Positions 26,156-35,448 of a DNA stretch of 64,000 bases are shown piece by piece. This DNA comes from Pedobacter panaciterrae (GTDB lineage: Bacteria; Bacteroidota; Bacteroidia; Sphingobacteriales; Sphingobacteriaceae), in contig NZ_JABMKW010000008.1 in NCBI RefSeq assembly GCF_013204795.1, positions 868,001-932,000 of the forward strand. The letters are read 5' to 3'. Position 1 is the stretch's first letter. The number at the start of each line of letters is the position of its first letter. The notes under the pieces were generated by a model. It had not been told where the DNA came from. It did no database searches and saw nothing but the letters and a program-made list of their open reading frames with translations. Both the position numbers and the translations under genes were made by a program.

Positions 26156-27133
26156 ATGAAAAGATATATAAAACTTATAACATTTGGCTTTGTAGCGATG
26201 GGGATCATATTCTCTTGTAAAAAAGTCGAAAACGGTTTTCTCAGCAATCAGATCAGATACCGGGATAGCCCAATAAAAATTCAAAAAGGCATAACAGTTC
26301 AAACTAAGCCGGTAGACAATGATGGCTCCAGTGCACCGGTAACTTATGAATTGTTAGATATTCGTGATGCGGTTACAAAAAAACATGCAGAACTATTATA
26401 TACAAACTACGAGCGGTATATTTTTATCTCTCAGTTTGATGTGAATAGGGATACAACTGTTGAATTGCTAAATAAGCACAGGCAATTATTAAATGCACCG
26501 CCGGTTGAATTTAATACACATACTGGAGCATTTACTTTTTATGGAACAACTGCAAATGTGGCTGTTGGGACCTATGAATTTGATATTCGGGCAACCAATG
26601 AGAATGGTTCAAAGGATTTTAAAAACATTGGCCAGTTTTCTTTATATGATGGGCCCGTAGCGGAGCAATCTGCAGGGGGCGGTGCGTGGTTTAAGGATGG
26701 ATCCAGTGCGTCTGGGGATATTGGAGAGCCAGAAGTTAAGATTAAAAAGACTTCCAACGAAGGTACATTGATTATTCTAAAAATAGTAGATAAAAACGGC
26801 ACTCCATTTAATCCAAAGAAAAATGAGTTCATCAAACGTGGAGACAGGAATAGCTTTGATACTTTTGCCAGGTTCCATCCCCTCGTATTAACAGATTCTA
26901 CAATGGCCTGTAACTTTGAAGTAGTTCCATTCCCGCTTGTTGCGGGCCCTCCTGGACAGGGTTATACCATTTATTACAGAATTCCAGGCAACTTTGCCAA
27001 ACTCGACCCAGGTCTTACTCCAACTCCAGACCGAGGCTATAGCATTAATCCGCGATTTACTTTCCGAATCTATCAGGAGGGAACTTACGAGGTAACGGTT
27101 AGAATTAAAAATGCCACAAGAGATGTCTTGTAG
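26156..27133 (+). CDS. PUL-associated lipoprotein of unknown function (DUF5007-like)
   Basis: 325 residues; lipoprotein signal 'GIIFSCKKVENG' with Cys21. The N-terminal half contains an immunoglobulin-like stretch ('ITVQTKPVDNDGSSAPVTYELLDIRD...FNTHTGAFTFYGTTANVAVGTYEFDIRATN'). The second half has 'DSTMACNFEVVPFPLVAGPPGQGYTIYYRIPG' and ends in a beta-rich 'FTFRIYQEGTYEVTVRI'. It resembles proteins I recall as DUF5007 that accompany fasciclin-like lipoproteins behind SusCD pairs; this family name is from memory and not certain. A surface glycan-binding role is likely. A hairpin follows. Confidence 0.65.
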   Translation: MKRYIKLITFGFVAMGIIFSCKKVENGFLSNQIRYRDSPIKIQKGITVQTKPVDNDGSSAPVTYELLDIRDAVTKKHAELLYTNYERYIFISQFDVNRDTTVELLNKHRQLLNAPPVEFNTHTGAFTFYGTTANVAVGTYEFDIRATNENGSKDFKNIGQFSLYDGPVAEQSAGGGAWFKDGSSASGDIGEPEVKIKKTSNEGTLIILKIVDKNGTPFNPKKNEFIKRGDRNSFDTFARFHPLVLTDSTMACNFEVVPFPLVAGPPGQGYTIYYRIPGNFAKLDPGLTPTPDRGYSINPRFTFRIYQEGTYEVTVRIKNATRDVL

Positions 27134-27154
27134 CAAGTAGTGTACATCAAAAAA

Positions 27155-27182
27155 GGGTGCCAATATTTCTTTGGCACCCCTT
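27155..27182 (+). terminator. hairpin after the SusCD-lipoprotein operon
   Basis: A 9-bp stem GGGTGCCAA / TTGGCACCC (27155-27163 with 27171-27179) has a 7-base loop and flanking A and T. It lies 21 bases after the stop. There is no long T-run, so it may be a partial terminator that tunes expression of the sulfatase 79 bases on. Confidence 0.6.
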
Positions 27183-27260
27183 AATAAGAAACTCCGATCG
27201 ACTTTTCTTGACCTGGTCATCTTCATTATTTATTACTTTAGCTATTAAAGTATTTAGAGG

Positions 27261-28763
27261 ATGAACATTGTCAAGATAAAAAACATTGTAGTTGCACTAC
27301 TGTTGCTATTTCCTGAACTCGTCTTTTCGCAGGGAAAGGCACAACAAAAGAAACCAAATATCATTTACATCTACGCGGATGATTTGGGTTACGCTGAGAT
27401 TGGCCCATACGGACAGAAAAAGATTAAGACTCCTAATTTGGATAAACTGGCCAAAGAGGGGATGAAATTCACTCAACATTATACCAGTACACCAGTTTGT
27501 GCGCCCGCCCGTTGCATGCTAATGACTGGCAAACACGGTGGCCATTCTTACATCCGTGGTAACTATGAAATGGGCGGTTTCCCAGATAGCTTGGAAGCCG
27601 GGCAGATGCCATTGCCCGAAGGAACATTTACGATTCCGAAAATGTTAAAAGAAGCTGGTTATGTCACAGCTCTAACCGGCAAGTGGGGTTTAGGAATGAA
27701 CAACACAACAGGGTCACCCTTAAAGCAAGGATTTGATTATTATTATGGATACCTGGACCAAAAGCAATCCCATAATTTTTATCCCTCTCACCTTTGGGAA
27801 AATGATGAGAAGGTTATGCTTGATAATCCTTATATGTACGTCCATAAAGGTCTCGATTCTACAAAAGCGACCGATAAGGATTTTGATTATTACAAAGGCA
27901 AAGTGTATTCGCCAGACATAATGACTAAAAAGGCTGTTCGTTTTATTAATGAGCAAAAATCGAAGCCGTTTTTCTTATACATGCCTTATACTATTCCACA
28001 TGTTTCGTTACAAGCACCTGATGAATATGTTAAAAAGTATATAGGGCAGTTCAATGAGTATCCTTACTACGGACAACAGGGATACGCACCAACTAAGTAC
28101 CCATATTCAACCTATGCTGCTATGATCACTTATCTGGATGATCAGGTTGGGATTATTATGGCCGAAATTAAAAAGCTAGGGCTAGACGACAATACGATCA
28201 TTATGTTTTCAAGCGATAACGGAGCCACATTCAATGGTGGGGTAAATGCTAAGTTCTTTAACAGTGTCGATGGCTTGCGTGGATTAAAGATGGATGTATA
28301 TGAAGGAGGGATCAGAGAACCATTTATTGCCAGGTGGCCTGGTAAGATACCAGCAAATACGACCAGTGATTTTATATCTGCACAGTTCGACATGATGGCT
28401 ACTTTTGCCGCGATAACGGGTACAAAACCGAATAATACAGATGGTATATCTTTACTGCCAACATTGTTGGGGAAAAATAAAGAGCAGAAGCAGCGTGATT
28501 ATATCTATTGGGAATATCCTGAAAAGGGTGGGCAACTGGCAATAAGGATGGGGGATTGGAAAGGGGTAAAAGTAAATCTTCGCAAGAATTTAAATAGTCC
28601 TTGGCAAATCTTTAACCTGAAAACAGATCGGAACGAAACAACAGATATTGCTTCAGAACATCCTGAATTAACCAAGCGTTTTGACGAGATCGTTAAGAAA
28701 GAGCATCAAGTTTCTCATTTGCTGGAATGGGAGTTTTTGGAAAATAAATCTGGGAAAAAGTAA
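27261..28763 (+). CDS. type I sulfatase (arylsulfatase A-like), exported
   Basis: 500 residues. Signal peptide ends near 'PELVFSQGK'. Core motifs are metal-binding 'YIYADDLGYAEIGPYG' (Asp40, Asp41), the formylglycine motif 'CAPARCMLMTGKHGGH' with Cys80, 'ALTGKWGLGM', 'YMPYTIPH', and 'IIMFSSDNGAT'. The C-terminal domain has 'AIRMGDWKGVKVNL' and 'FNLKTDRNETTDIASEHPE'. The 'TGKHxGHxxIRGN' context is typical of the large S1_16/S1_20-like arylsulfatase groups, but the subfamily is not assigned. It probably desulfates the glycan taken up by the SusCD pair just upstream. It is separated from that operon by a weak hairpin and may have its own promoter. Confidence 0.93.
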   Translation: MNIVKIKNIVVALLLLFPELVFSQGKAQQKKPNIIYIYADDLGYAEIGPYGQKKIKTPNLDKLAKEGMKFTQHYTSTPVCAPARCMLMTGKHGGHSYIRGNYEMGGFPDSLEAGQMPLPEGTFTIPKMLKEAGYVTALTGKWGLGMNNTTGSPLKQGFDYYYGYLDQKQSHNFYPSHLWENDEKVMLDNPYMYVHKGLDSTKATDKDFDYYKGKVYSPDIMTKKAVRFINEQKSKPFFLYMPYTIPHVSLQAPDEYVKKYIGQFNEYPYYGQQGYAPTKYPYSTYAAMITYLDDQVGIIMAEIKKLGLDDNTIIMFSSDNGATFNGGVNAKFFNSVDGLRGLKMDVYEGGIREPFIARWPGKIPANTTSDFISAQFDMMATFAAITGTKPNNTDGISLLPTLLGKNKEQKQRDYIYWEYPEKGGQLAIRMGDWKGVKVNLRKNLNSPWQIFNLKTDRNETTDIASEHPELTKRFDEIVKKEHQVSHLLEWEFLENKSGKK

Positions 28764-28935
28764 GCTGGAGTCGATTTAAAGTAGAACCCCGTATGGTTGC
28801 TATTATGCTCTGTTTGTATAGATAACGTTGATACTTTTCTCATTATTGCGCTTGAAAAAATATAGTTGAAAAACGGCATTTTGATACGTTATAACTTATA
28901 TTTTTGGCTTTGCACATCTCTAAAAAGCCATCAGT

Positions 28936-31599
28936 ATGATACCGGATAACAAACTCAACTCAGCAAAAAAGCCAGGAAAAACGAACACAAATGTAATTGG
29001 TTTTCAGTACATCGACAGATCAAGTTTTATGACTGTAGGAGGGAAGGGCGCCAATCTGGGAGAGCTCGTTGGAATCAAAGGAATAAGGGTGCCGGAAGGT
29101 TTTTGCGTGACCACTGAAGCGTATAAAAGAATAACTGAAAATAATCAGAAGTTTAACAGTTTGCTGGATGAATTAAGTGATATTAAGGTAGAAGAGCGAG
29201 TTAAAATCAGGGAGCTTAGCAACAAAATACGTAAGGTTATCGAAGGAATATCCATTTCTGAAGATATGGAGAAAGAGATTGTGGGATTTCTCACAAAGTT
29301 TGATGAAAAGGATGCGTTTGCTGTACGATCTAGCGCAACGGCGGAAGATCTGCCTTCCGCATCATTTGCCGGGCAGCAGGACACTTATCTGAATATTATT
29401 GGTAAAGAGGCAGTCTTAAAATACATCAGCAAATGCTGGGCGTCACTGTTTACAGATAGGGCTGTAACTTATCGTTTGCAGAACGGATTTGATCACAGGA
29501 AGGTCCACCTGTCGGTTGTTGTTCAGAAAATGGTTTCCCCGGATGTAGCAGGAATTATGTTTACAGCAGATCCGGTTACCTCAAACAGAAAAATAGTATC
29601 TATTGAGGCCAGTTTTGGATTGGGCGAGGCATTGGTTTCCGGAATTGTGAATGCAGATAATTATAAGGTTTCTGAGGGCAATATTATCGATAGGAAGATA
29701 TCCAATAAGAAACTGGCTATTTATGCCTCAAAAGAGGGAGGCACGAAGGAGCAGGAAATCGGGCCAGATCAGCAGAATGCCCCGACGCTGACGGATGAAC
29801 AGATTCTACAGCTGGAACGTATGGGTAGAAAAATCGAAGCGCATTTCGGTAACCCACAAGATGTCGAGTGGTGTTTGGTGGACGATACGTTTTATATTGT
29901 GCAGAGCCGGCCCATTACGACCTTGTATCCGATCCCGGAAGCGAATGATCAGGAGAACCATGTTTATATATCTGTTGGTCATCAGCAAATGATGACTGAT
30001 CCTATGAAACCACTTGGATTGTCCCTATGGCAGTTAAGAGCTGCCAGGCCTATGTTTAAAGCTGGTGGAAGGTTGTTTGTAGATGTTGCGGATAGCCTTG
30101 CTATGTCTACTGCAAGGGAAAATTTATTAGAGGCGATGGGACAACATGATCCGCTCATAAAAGAGGCACTTCTGACCATTACAGAGCGGCGAGATTTTAT
30201 AAAATCGTTACCAAATGATGAAAAAGCACCTATGCCGGTTAAAAGTACTAAGGGGATATCGTCCGCGGATATTTTGGCGCAAGTGGGAAACGACCCTGCA
30301 ATCGTTGCTGACTTGATTAAACATAATGAGACATCGGTAGAAGCGCTAAAACAAAACATCCAAACGAAATCAGGAACGGATGTGTTTGATTTTATTCTGG
30401 AAGATATCCAGCAATCAAAGAAGACAATATTTGAGGCACAACATATGGGTGTGATCATAGCTGCAATGAATGCTTCATCCTGGCTCAATGAAAAGATGAG
30501 CGAATGGCTAGGTGAAAAAAATGTGGCAGACATGCTTTCTCAATCCGTATCAAACAATATTACTTCGGAGATGGGTTTGGCACTATTGGATGTAGCGGAT
30601 GCAATCCGCCCTTATCCGGAAATAATTGAATACTTGCAACAGGTAAAAGCAGATGATTATCTGGACGAACTTGCTAAGTTTAACGGTGGACCAGACGCCC
30701 GTCACGCTGTTGACGCATATCTCGATAAATATGGTATGCGATGTGCCGGTGAGATTGATATTACCAAAACCCGTTGGAGTGAAAACCCTACTATACTTGT
30801 CCCTTTAATTTTGAGCAATATTAAAAACTTTGAATCTGGAGCCGGCAAGCGAAAATTTGAACAAGGACGACAGGAAGCTCTGAAAAAAGAAGAAGAATTA
30901 GTAGGCCGATTGGTATCATTACCAGATGGTGAACAAAAAATCAGGGAGACAAAACAAATGATCAGCCTGCTCAGGAGTTTTGCAGGTTATCGCGAATATC
31001 CAAAATACGGGATAGTTAATCGCTTCTTCGTTTATAAGCAGGCTTTGCTGAAAGAAGCGGAACAACTTGCAAAAGCCAACATCATTCCAGATAGGGAAGA
31101 TGTTTACTATCTTACCATTGAAGAATTTCGCGAAATGGTACATACCCATAAGCCAGACAACCAGCTCATCGGCAAAAGAAAAGACGAGTTCAAATCATAC
31201 GAAAAACTAAACCCGCCAAGGGTGATCACATCAGACGGCGAAATTGTTTCGGGTAAATACAAGCATGAAAAAAAACTTCCGACCGATGCTATTGCAGGTC
31301 TGGCGGTTTCTTCAGGAGTGATAGAGGGTAGGGCACGTGTAATCTTAAATATGGAAGATGCAAACCTGGAAGATGGAGATATATTGGTTACCACCTTCAC
31401 GGACCCCAGCTGGACTCCCTTATTTGTATCGATAAAAGGTCTGGTTACAGAGGTTGGCGGAATGATGACCCATGGAGCAGTAATTGCACGCGAATATGGA
31501 TTGCCGGCAATTGTTGGAGTAGACAATGCTACAAAGCTGCTCAGAGATGGTCAGCGCATTAGGCTGAACGGAAGTGACGGATATATAGAAATACTTTAG
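28936..31599 (+). CDS. rph: rifampin phosphotransferase-like dikinase
   Basis: 887 residues in the order ATP-grasp domain (about 1-330: 'VGGKGANLGELVGI', 'VRSSATAEDLPSASFAGQQDTYLNI', 'VSPDVAGIMFTADP', 'NPQDVEWC...IVQSRPITTLYP'), a central substrate-binding domain (about 335-760, beginning 'VSVGHQQMMTDPMKPLGLSLWQL'), and a C-terminal swivelling phosphohistidine domain ('GMMTHGAVIAREYGLPAIVGV', His846). This layout and length match rifampin phosphotransferase (867 residues in Listeria), which phosphorylates rifamycins. A true PEP synthase has a different C-terminal PEP-binding barrel and lacks this middle domain. The gene stands alone and converges on the Moco operon. Activity on rifampin is inferred. 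Confidence 0.85.
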   Translation: MIPDNKLNSAKKPGKTNTNVIGFQYIDRSSFMTVGGKGANLGELVGIKGIRVPEGFCVTTEAYKRITENNQKFNSLLDELSDIKVEERVKIRELSNKIRKVIEGISISEDMEKEIVGFLTKFDEKDAFAVRSSATAEDLPSASFAGQQDTYLNIIGKEAVLKYISKCWASLFTDRAVTYRLQNGFDHRKVHLSVVVQKMVSPDVAGIMFTADPVTSNRKIVSIEASFGLGEALVSGIVNADNYKVSEGNIIDRKISNKKLAIYASKEGGTKEQEIGPDQQNAPTLTDEQILQLERMGRKIEAHFGNPQDVEWCLVDDTFYIVQSRPITTLYPIPEANDQENHVYISVGHQQMMTDPMKPLGLSLWQLRAARPMFKAGGRLFVDVADSLAMSTARENLLEAMGQHDPLIKEALLTITERRDFIKSLPNDEKAPMPVKSTKGISSADILAQVGNDPAIVADLIKHNETSVEALKQNIQTKSGTDVFDFILEDIQQSKKTIFEAQHMGVIIAAMNASSWLNEKMSEWLGEKNVADMLSQSVSNNITSEMGLALLDVADAIRPYPEIIEYLQQVKADDYLDELAKFNGGPDARHAVDAYLDKYGMRCAGEIDITKTRWSENPTILVPLILSNIKNFESGAGKRKFEQGRQEALKKEEELVGRLVSLPDGEQKIRETKQMISLLRSFAGYREYPKYGIVNRFFVYKQALLKEAEQLAKANIIPDREDVYYLTIEEFREMVHTHKPDNQLIGKRKDEFKSYEKLNPPRVITSDGEIVSGKYKHEKKLPTDAIAGLAVSSGVIEGRARVILNMEDANLEDGDILVTTFTDPSWTPLFVSIKGLVTEVGGMMTHGAVIAREYGLPAIVGVDNATKLLRDGQRIRLNGSDGYIEIL

Positions 31600-31620
31600 G
31601 GAAAAATCTGGACAAAAGGT

Positions 31621-32529
31621 TTAATGTTTTTGCCCCTTATTGATCTTAAAAAGGTGCAATAATTGTGGAAACAAGGCCGACATATATTCCTCTACCGCAG
31701 TTTTCGAACCTGGAAAGGTGAGTACAAGTGTTTCGCCTATAAATCCTGCAACACCACGGGATAACATGGCGTAAGGCATGCGTTCCTGACCATATCTTCG
31801 TGCTGTTTCCATAATTCCATCAATTTTACGTTCAATTAAGGGGCTAATGGCTTCTGGCGTAACGTCTCTCGGAGAAAGTCCGGTACCTCCTGTAAAAATC
31901 AGGAGCTGATGTTCAATTCCGCAGAGTTCAATAGCCTTTTCTTTGATACTGTCAACTTCATCTGGAAGGATCTCATATTTGATTGTTTCGATGCCAAGTT
32001 GCTCCAATAATCCAATAATGGCTTTTCCTGATGTATCCTGAGCCTTACCTGCAAATATAGAATCAGAGCAGACTACTACAGCTGCCTTGATATCTGGAAA
32101 CTGTAAATTCTTGAGGTCAGATTTACCACCGGATTTTTTTAGCAACCTGATATTTTGAATCTCAACACCCTTATCGATGGGTTTGAGCATATCATACATG
32201 GTGAGGGCAGTAATGGAGGCACCATGCATGGCTTCAACTTCTACACCTGTTTTGTATATAGTATGCACTTCAACAGTAATATGGATGTTTAGTCCATCAA
32301 TTTCGTAGGTAATGGAGGTATATTCTATTGGAAGGGGATGACAATCAGGTATGAGGTCGCTCGTTTTTTTTACACCCAAAAGTCCGGCTGCACGGGCAAA
32401 TTCGAAAACATCGCCTTTGGGTATTTTTCTTTGTTCAACGGCTGCAATGGTTTCCGGTTTAGATACTTTTACTGTAGCAGTTGCAATAGCTATTCTTAGT
32501 GTGCTTGATTTTTTTGTAATGTTTACCAT
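31621..32529 (-). CDS. moaCB: MoaC-MogA/MoaB fusion, Moco biosynthesis
   Basis: 302 residues from the ATG at 32529, one base after the moaE stop; an upstream in-frame ATG at 32568 would overlap moaE by 38 bases. N-terminal half is MoaC (cyclic pyranopterin monophosphate synthase): 'KGDVFEFARAAGLLGVKKTSDLIPDCHPL', 'VEVEAMHGASITALTMYDMLK'. C-terminal half, from about residue 148, is MogA/MoaB (molybdopterin adenylyltransferase): 'AVVVCSDSIFAGKAQDTSG', 'LLIFTGGTGLSPRDVTPEA', 'LVLTFPGSKTAVEEYMSALF'. One protein thus covers an early and a late step of cofactor synthesis. This fusion occurs in other Bacteroidota. It is the last gene of the long minus-strand molybdenum operon. Confidence 0.92.
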   Translation of the reverse strand: MVNITKKSSTLRIAIATATVKVSKPETIAAVEQRKIPKGDVFEFARAAGLLGVKKTSDLIPDCHPLPIEYTSITYEIDGLNIHITVEVHTIYKTGVEVEAMHGASITALTMYDMLKPIDKGVEIQNIRLLKKSGGKSDLKNLQFPDIKAAVVVCSDSIFAGKAQDTSGKAIIGLLEQLGIETIKYEILPDEVDSIKEKAIELCGIEHQLLIFTGGTGLSPRDVTPEAISPLIERKIDGIMETARRYGQERMPYAMLSRGVAGFIGETLVLTFPGSKTAVEEYMSALFPQLLHLFKINKGQKH

Positions 32530-32530
32530 A

Positions 32531-32971
32531 TTAGCTATTCTCTTTCCATTGATGTGTATCGTCTTCAAATATTTCTTTGCCCCAAATTGGCAGTTCTGCT
32601 TTTAATCTTTCCACGATTTCTGCACAGGCATCTATTGCCGGTTTGCGGCGTGTAGATGAGGTAAATACAAAAAGACAGATCTCACCCGCTTTTATTGTGC
32701 CCAGGCTGTGGTAAACATGCATGCAATGAAGTGGGTATTTTTGAAAAATATCTTCCCTGATCTGATGCATTTTTTCTAGTGCCAGCTCCTGATAAGCTGT
32801 ATACTCAATTGCTGCCACAAGCTTTCCTTCAATTTCATCTTTCCGCACCTGTCCCATAAATATGCTATGGCCGCCAATAGTTGTTTTAACGCTGTGTTTA
32901 GAAATGCTCTCAGCTATGAACGCAGGTTCGATCCTTCCGTCAATGAATATGTTTTTTACTTTTCTTTCCAC
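32531..32971 (-). CDS. moaE: molybdopterin synthase catalytic (large) subunit MoaE
   Basis: 146 residues with MoaE features: 'GGHSIFMGQVRKD' (the G-x-F-x-G-x-VR motif region), 'IEYTAYQELALEKMHQI', 'VYHSLGTIKAGEICLFVFTSSTRRKPAIDACAEIVERLKAELPIWGKEIFEDDTHQW' with the catalytic Lys in 'IWGKE'. It adds two sulfurs to cyclic pyranopterin monophosphate, using the thiocarboxylated C terminus of MoaD, which is encoded 10 bases upstream. Confidence 0.94.
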   Translation of the reverse strand: MERKVKNIFIDGRIEPAFIAESISKHSVKTTIGGHSIFMGQVRKDEIEGKLVAAIEYTAYQELALEKMHQIREDIFQKYPLHCMHVYHSLGTIKAGEICLFVFTSSTRRKPAIDACAEIVERLKAELPIWGKEIFEDDTHQWKENS

Positions 32972-32981
32972 TTCTATGGTA

Positions 32982-33215
32982 TTATCCTCCTGAAAAAGGT
33001 GGCATTATGCCTACTGTATCTTGATTTGAAATCGCCGTATTCTCCTGAACAATATCCTTATTCAGGGAAAGCTTATATTTCATATTGCTAAGCAATGGAA
33101 ATGAGGTTTCCAGATAAGCTTTTAACTCATCGGTATTGCGGATGTCAGAGATCTCGATCTTCTGATGTGCTATAAATTCGGATATTTTTCCAAAACTGAT
33201 GATCTGAATTTCCAT
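32982..33215 (-). CDS. moaD: molybdopterin synthase sulfur-carrier (small) subunit MoaD
   Basis: 77 residues, a ubiquitin-like fold ending in the functional double glycine ('MPPFSGG'). The C-terminal Gly is adenylated and thiocarboxylated and donates sulfur in the MoaE reaction. Sequence 'MEIQIISFGKISEF...NKDIVQENTAISNQDTVGIMPPFSGG' fits the family. The moaE gene follows after 10 bases and moeA precedes it by 67 bases. No MoeB-type adenylating enzyme is encoded in this window. Confidence 0.92.
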   Translation of the reverse strand: MEIQIISFGKISEFIAHQKIEISDIRNTDELKAYLETSFPLLSNMKYKLSLNKDIVQENTAISNQDTVGIMPPFSGG

Positions 33216-33282
33216 AATGCTAATTTACCCTTAAAATGCTGATTTTGCTAATAAATTGCAAGATAACCACCCAGCTATGGTC

Positions 33283-34461
33283 TTAGTTAGGTAATTGCAT
33301 AATGGTTACAACATCTCCCTGTTTGAAATCCTGCTGTTCTTCGGGAAGATAGATCAGGCAGTTAGCCAGTGCAAAAGAGCTTAACCGAAACGACTCCTGA
33401 GCATTTAATGGTGTTGCCTTGCCATTTTTGTAACTTCCCTTAAGGAAATGGGTAAGGCCAGCCGGTTTTTGACAGTCGTGCGTCAGTTCGGCACTTATTT
33501 CTTTTACACTATTTTCTTTGTGCGAAATTGCTTTCAGAGCCGGCAATACATAATTGTAATAGCAGTTAAGAACCGAAGATGGGTTTCCCGGTAAACCAAA
33601 TATCAGTTTTTGATCTTTTTTTCCGAAAAATAATGGTTTACCTGGCTTTTGCTTTACTTTATGAAAGATCTGCTCAATCCCACATTTCTTTGAGGCTTCC
33701 AGTACAAAATCGTAATCTCCTACGCTCACACCGCCGGTAAGCAGAACAACATCATGTTCCTGTAATGCTGACCTAAGCACATCTGTTAGTATTTCCAGAT
33801 TGTCATCAGCCTCTGTTACTTCAATTTCAGTGATTCCTTCATTTTTTATTGCGGCAGTTAAAGAATAGGAGTTAGATTCATATACCTGACCAAAATTAAG
33901 CTCCATGCCAGGTTGCTGAAGTTCTTTACCTGTTAAAATGATGGCTACCTTAGGCATCGGGAAAACTTCCACATCCTGAATGCCAATTCCAGCCAGAAAT
34001 CCTACAGCAGCGGGGCCTAGCGCGGTTCCTTTTTGCATGGCAAGTGCTCCGGCTTTAATCTCCGATCCTATTTGACGAACATTTGCTCCGGGCGACAGCT
34101 TTGGATCCTGAAGCGTGATCTTATTTCCCTGTCTACTGATCTTTTCCTGCATCACAACTGTATCCGCACCTTCAGGCAGGGGAGCTCCGGTAAAAATCCT
34201 GGTGGTTTGATTGGGGTTAATGGACAACAGTTGGCTGGTGCCAGCGGCCATTTCCCCGATCATTTCTAATTCTGATGAGGAATCCTGATAAACCAAAGCA
34301 TATCCATCCATAGATGATTGTTTGAAAGCCGGAATATCATAGCGCGCATAGATATCTGCAGCTAAAATGTGTCCTGAAGCCTTTTTTAGACTTAATTTTA
34401 GGGCTTGCAACGGTTGAGTATGATCTGAAATCAGTTGTTTTGCCTCGTTAACGCTTATCAT
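33283..34461 (-). CDS. moeA: molybdopterin molybdotransferase MoeA
   Basis: 392 residues. MoeA features are 'YDIPAFKQSSMDGYALV', 'RIFTGAPLPEGADTVVMQE', 'GANVRQIGSEIKAG', 'VAIILTGKEL', 'DVVLLTGGVSVGDYDFVLEA', and 'FGLPGNPSSVLNCYYNYVLPAL'. It inserts molybdate into adenylylated molybdopterin made by the MogA domain of the fusion at the end of the same operon. It starts 6 bases after moaA stops. Confidence 0.94.
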   Translation of the reverse strand: MISVNEAKQLISDHTQPLQALKLSLKKASGHILAADIYARYDIPAFKQSSMDGYALVYQDSSSELEMIGEMAAGTSQLLSINPNQTTRIFTGAPLPEGADTVVMQEKISRQGNKITLQDPKLSPGANVRQIGSEIKAGALAMQKGTALGPAAVGFLAGIGIQDVEVFPMPKVAIILTGKELQQPGMELNFGQVYESNSYSLTAAIKNEGITEIEVTEADDNLEILTDVLRSALQEHDVVLLTGGVSVGDYDFVLEASKKCGIEQIFHKVKQKPGKPLFFGKKDQKLIFGLPGNPSSVLNCYYNYVLPALKAISHKENSVKEISAELTHDCQKPAGLTHFLKGSYKNGKATPLNAQESFRLSSFALANCLIYLPEEQQDFKQGDVVTIMQLPN

Positions 34462-34467
34462 TTTAAA

Positions 34468-35448
34468 TTATCCTCCTATGGTAATCATACTTCTGTTCTT
34501 GATGGAATCCGCATCCAGTTTTTCGAAATGCTCAATAAGCTGTCCGCCAAGTTCTTTTTTCTTACTCCAAATAGAAGATTGGATCAATGGAAGAATGTCT
34601 TGATTGTTTCTTAAAGGACTCAGTAGGTCTGTCTCTCCATCAGAGAACAGGCAATTTTTGAGCTTTCCATCAGCAGTCAACCGCATCCTGTTACAAGTAC
34701 TGCAAAATGGTGCTGTCATGGTGCTTATAATGGCAAAAGAACCTTCGTGTCCCGGAATCATGAAACTTTTTGCTGTATCGTGTGGTGCGGCTTTAACCGG
34801 AAGCATGGTGAAATCTTTAGCTATGGTAGCCAGTATTTCATTAAGAGAAAACATTTTATTGCTGGTCCATTTATTCCCGCTGAATGGCATAAATTCAATG
34901 AACCTGATTTGGATGGGATTATGTTTTGTCCAATCTATAAAATCTTTAATTTCATTATCGTTGAGCCCTTTCATCACTACCATATTTATTTTAACAGTAA
35001 TTTTGTGATGTAAAAGCAGTTCTATATTGCTACGTACCTGATGGAACAGGTCTCTACGTGTAATGAATAAGAATTTTTCTGGCTGAAGAGTATCTAGACT
35101 AATGTTAACTGTTTTAATGCCACCTGCAATTAGTGCAGGGAGCATTTCTGCAATACGCGTTCCATTGGTGGTGATCACCAATTCTACAGGAAGCTTGCCT
35201 AAAGCAGTTATGATCGCGGCTGCATCTTTACGCACCAAAGGCTCTCCACCGGTTAACCTGATTTTTTTTACACCCTGTTCTACAAATATTTTTGCAAGCT
35301 GAACAATCTCTTCTGTCTGCATCAGCCTTGAAGCTGGGGTAAAGTCATATTCTTCCTCTGGCATACAGTAGAAGCAGCGGAAATTGCAGTTATCAGTAAG
35401 TGATATCCGCAGGTAATCGTGCACTCGTCCAAAAGAATCTGTTATCAT
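34468..35448 (-). CDS. moaA: GTP 3',8-cyclase MoaA (radical SAM)
   Basis: 326 residues. Radical-SAM cluster ligands Cys21, Cys25 and Cys28 are in 'LTDNCNFRCFYCMPEE'; the second cluster has Cys249, Cys252 and Cys266 in 'APFCSTCNRMRLTADGKLKNC' in two parts. 'VKKIRLTGGEPLVRKD' binds SAM. The C terminus is the functional double Gly ('MITIGG'). It rearranges GTP to 3',8-cyclo-7,8-dihydro-GTP, the first step of Moco synthesis. The start overlaps the end of the upstream nucleotidyltransferase gene by 4 bases. Confidence 0.96.
   Translation of the reverse strand: MITDSFGRVHDYLRISLTDNCNFRCFYCMPEEEYDFTPASRLMQTEEIVQLAKIFVEQGVKKIRLTGGEPLVRKDAAAIITALGKLPVELVITTNGTRIAEMLPALIAGGIKTVNISLDTLQPEKFLFITRRDLFHQVRSNIELLLHHKITVKINMVVMKGLNDNEIKDFIDWTKHNPIQIRFIEFMPFSGNKWTSNKMFSLNEILATIAKDFTMLPVKAAPHDTAKSFMIPGHEGSFAIISTMTAPFCSTCNRMRLTADGKLKNCLFSDGETDLLSPLRNNQDILPLIQSSIWSKKKELGGQLIEHFEKLDADSIKNRSMITIGG

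Noticed and set aside
28880..28906. TTTG and TATTTTTG upstream of rph as a full promoter
   Set aside because: The -7 box fits but the spacing to TTTG is 15 bases instead of about 19, so it was not called.
28936..31599. Phosphoenolpyruvate synthase
   Set aside because: The ATP-grasp and phosphohistidine parts fit, but the central domain and the short C terminus after the phosphohistidine domain match rifampin phosphotransferase; there is no PEP-binding barrel.
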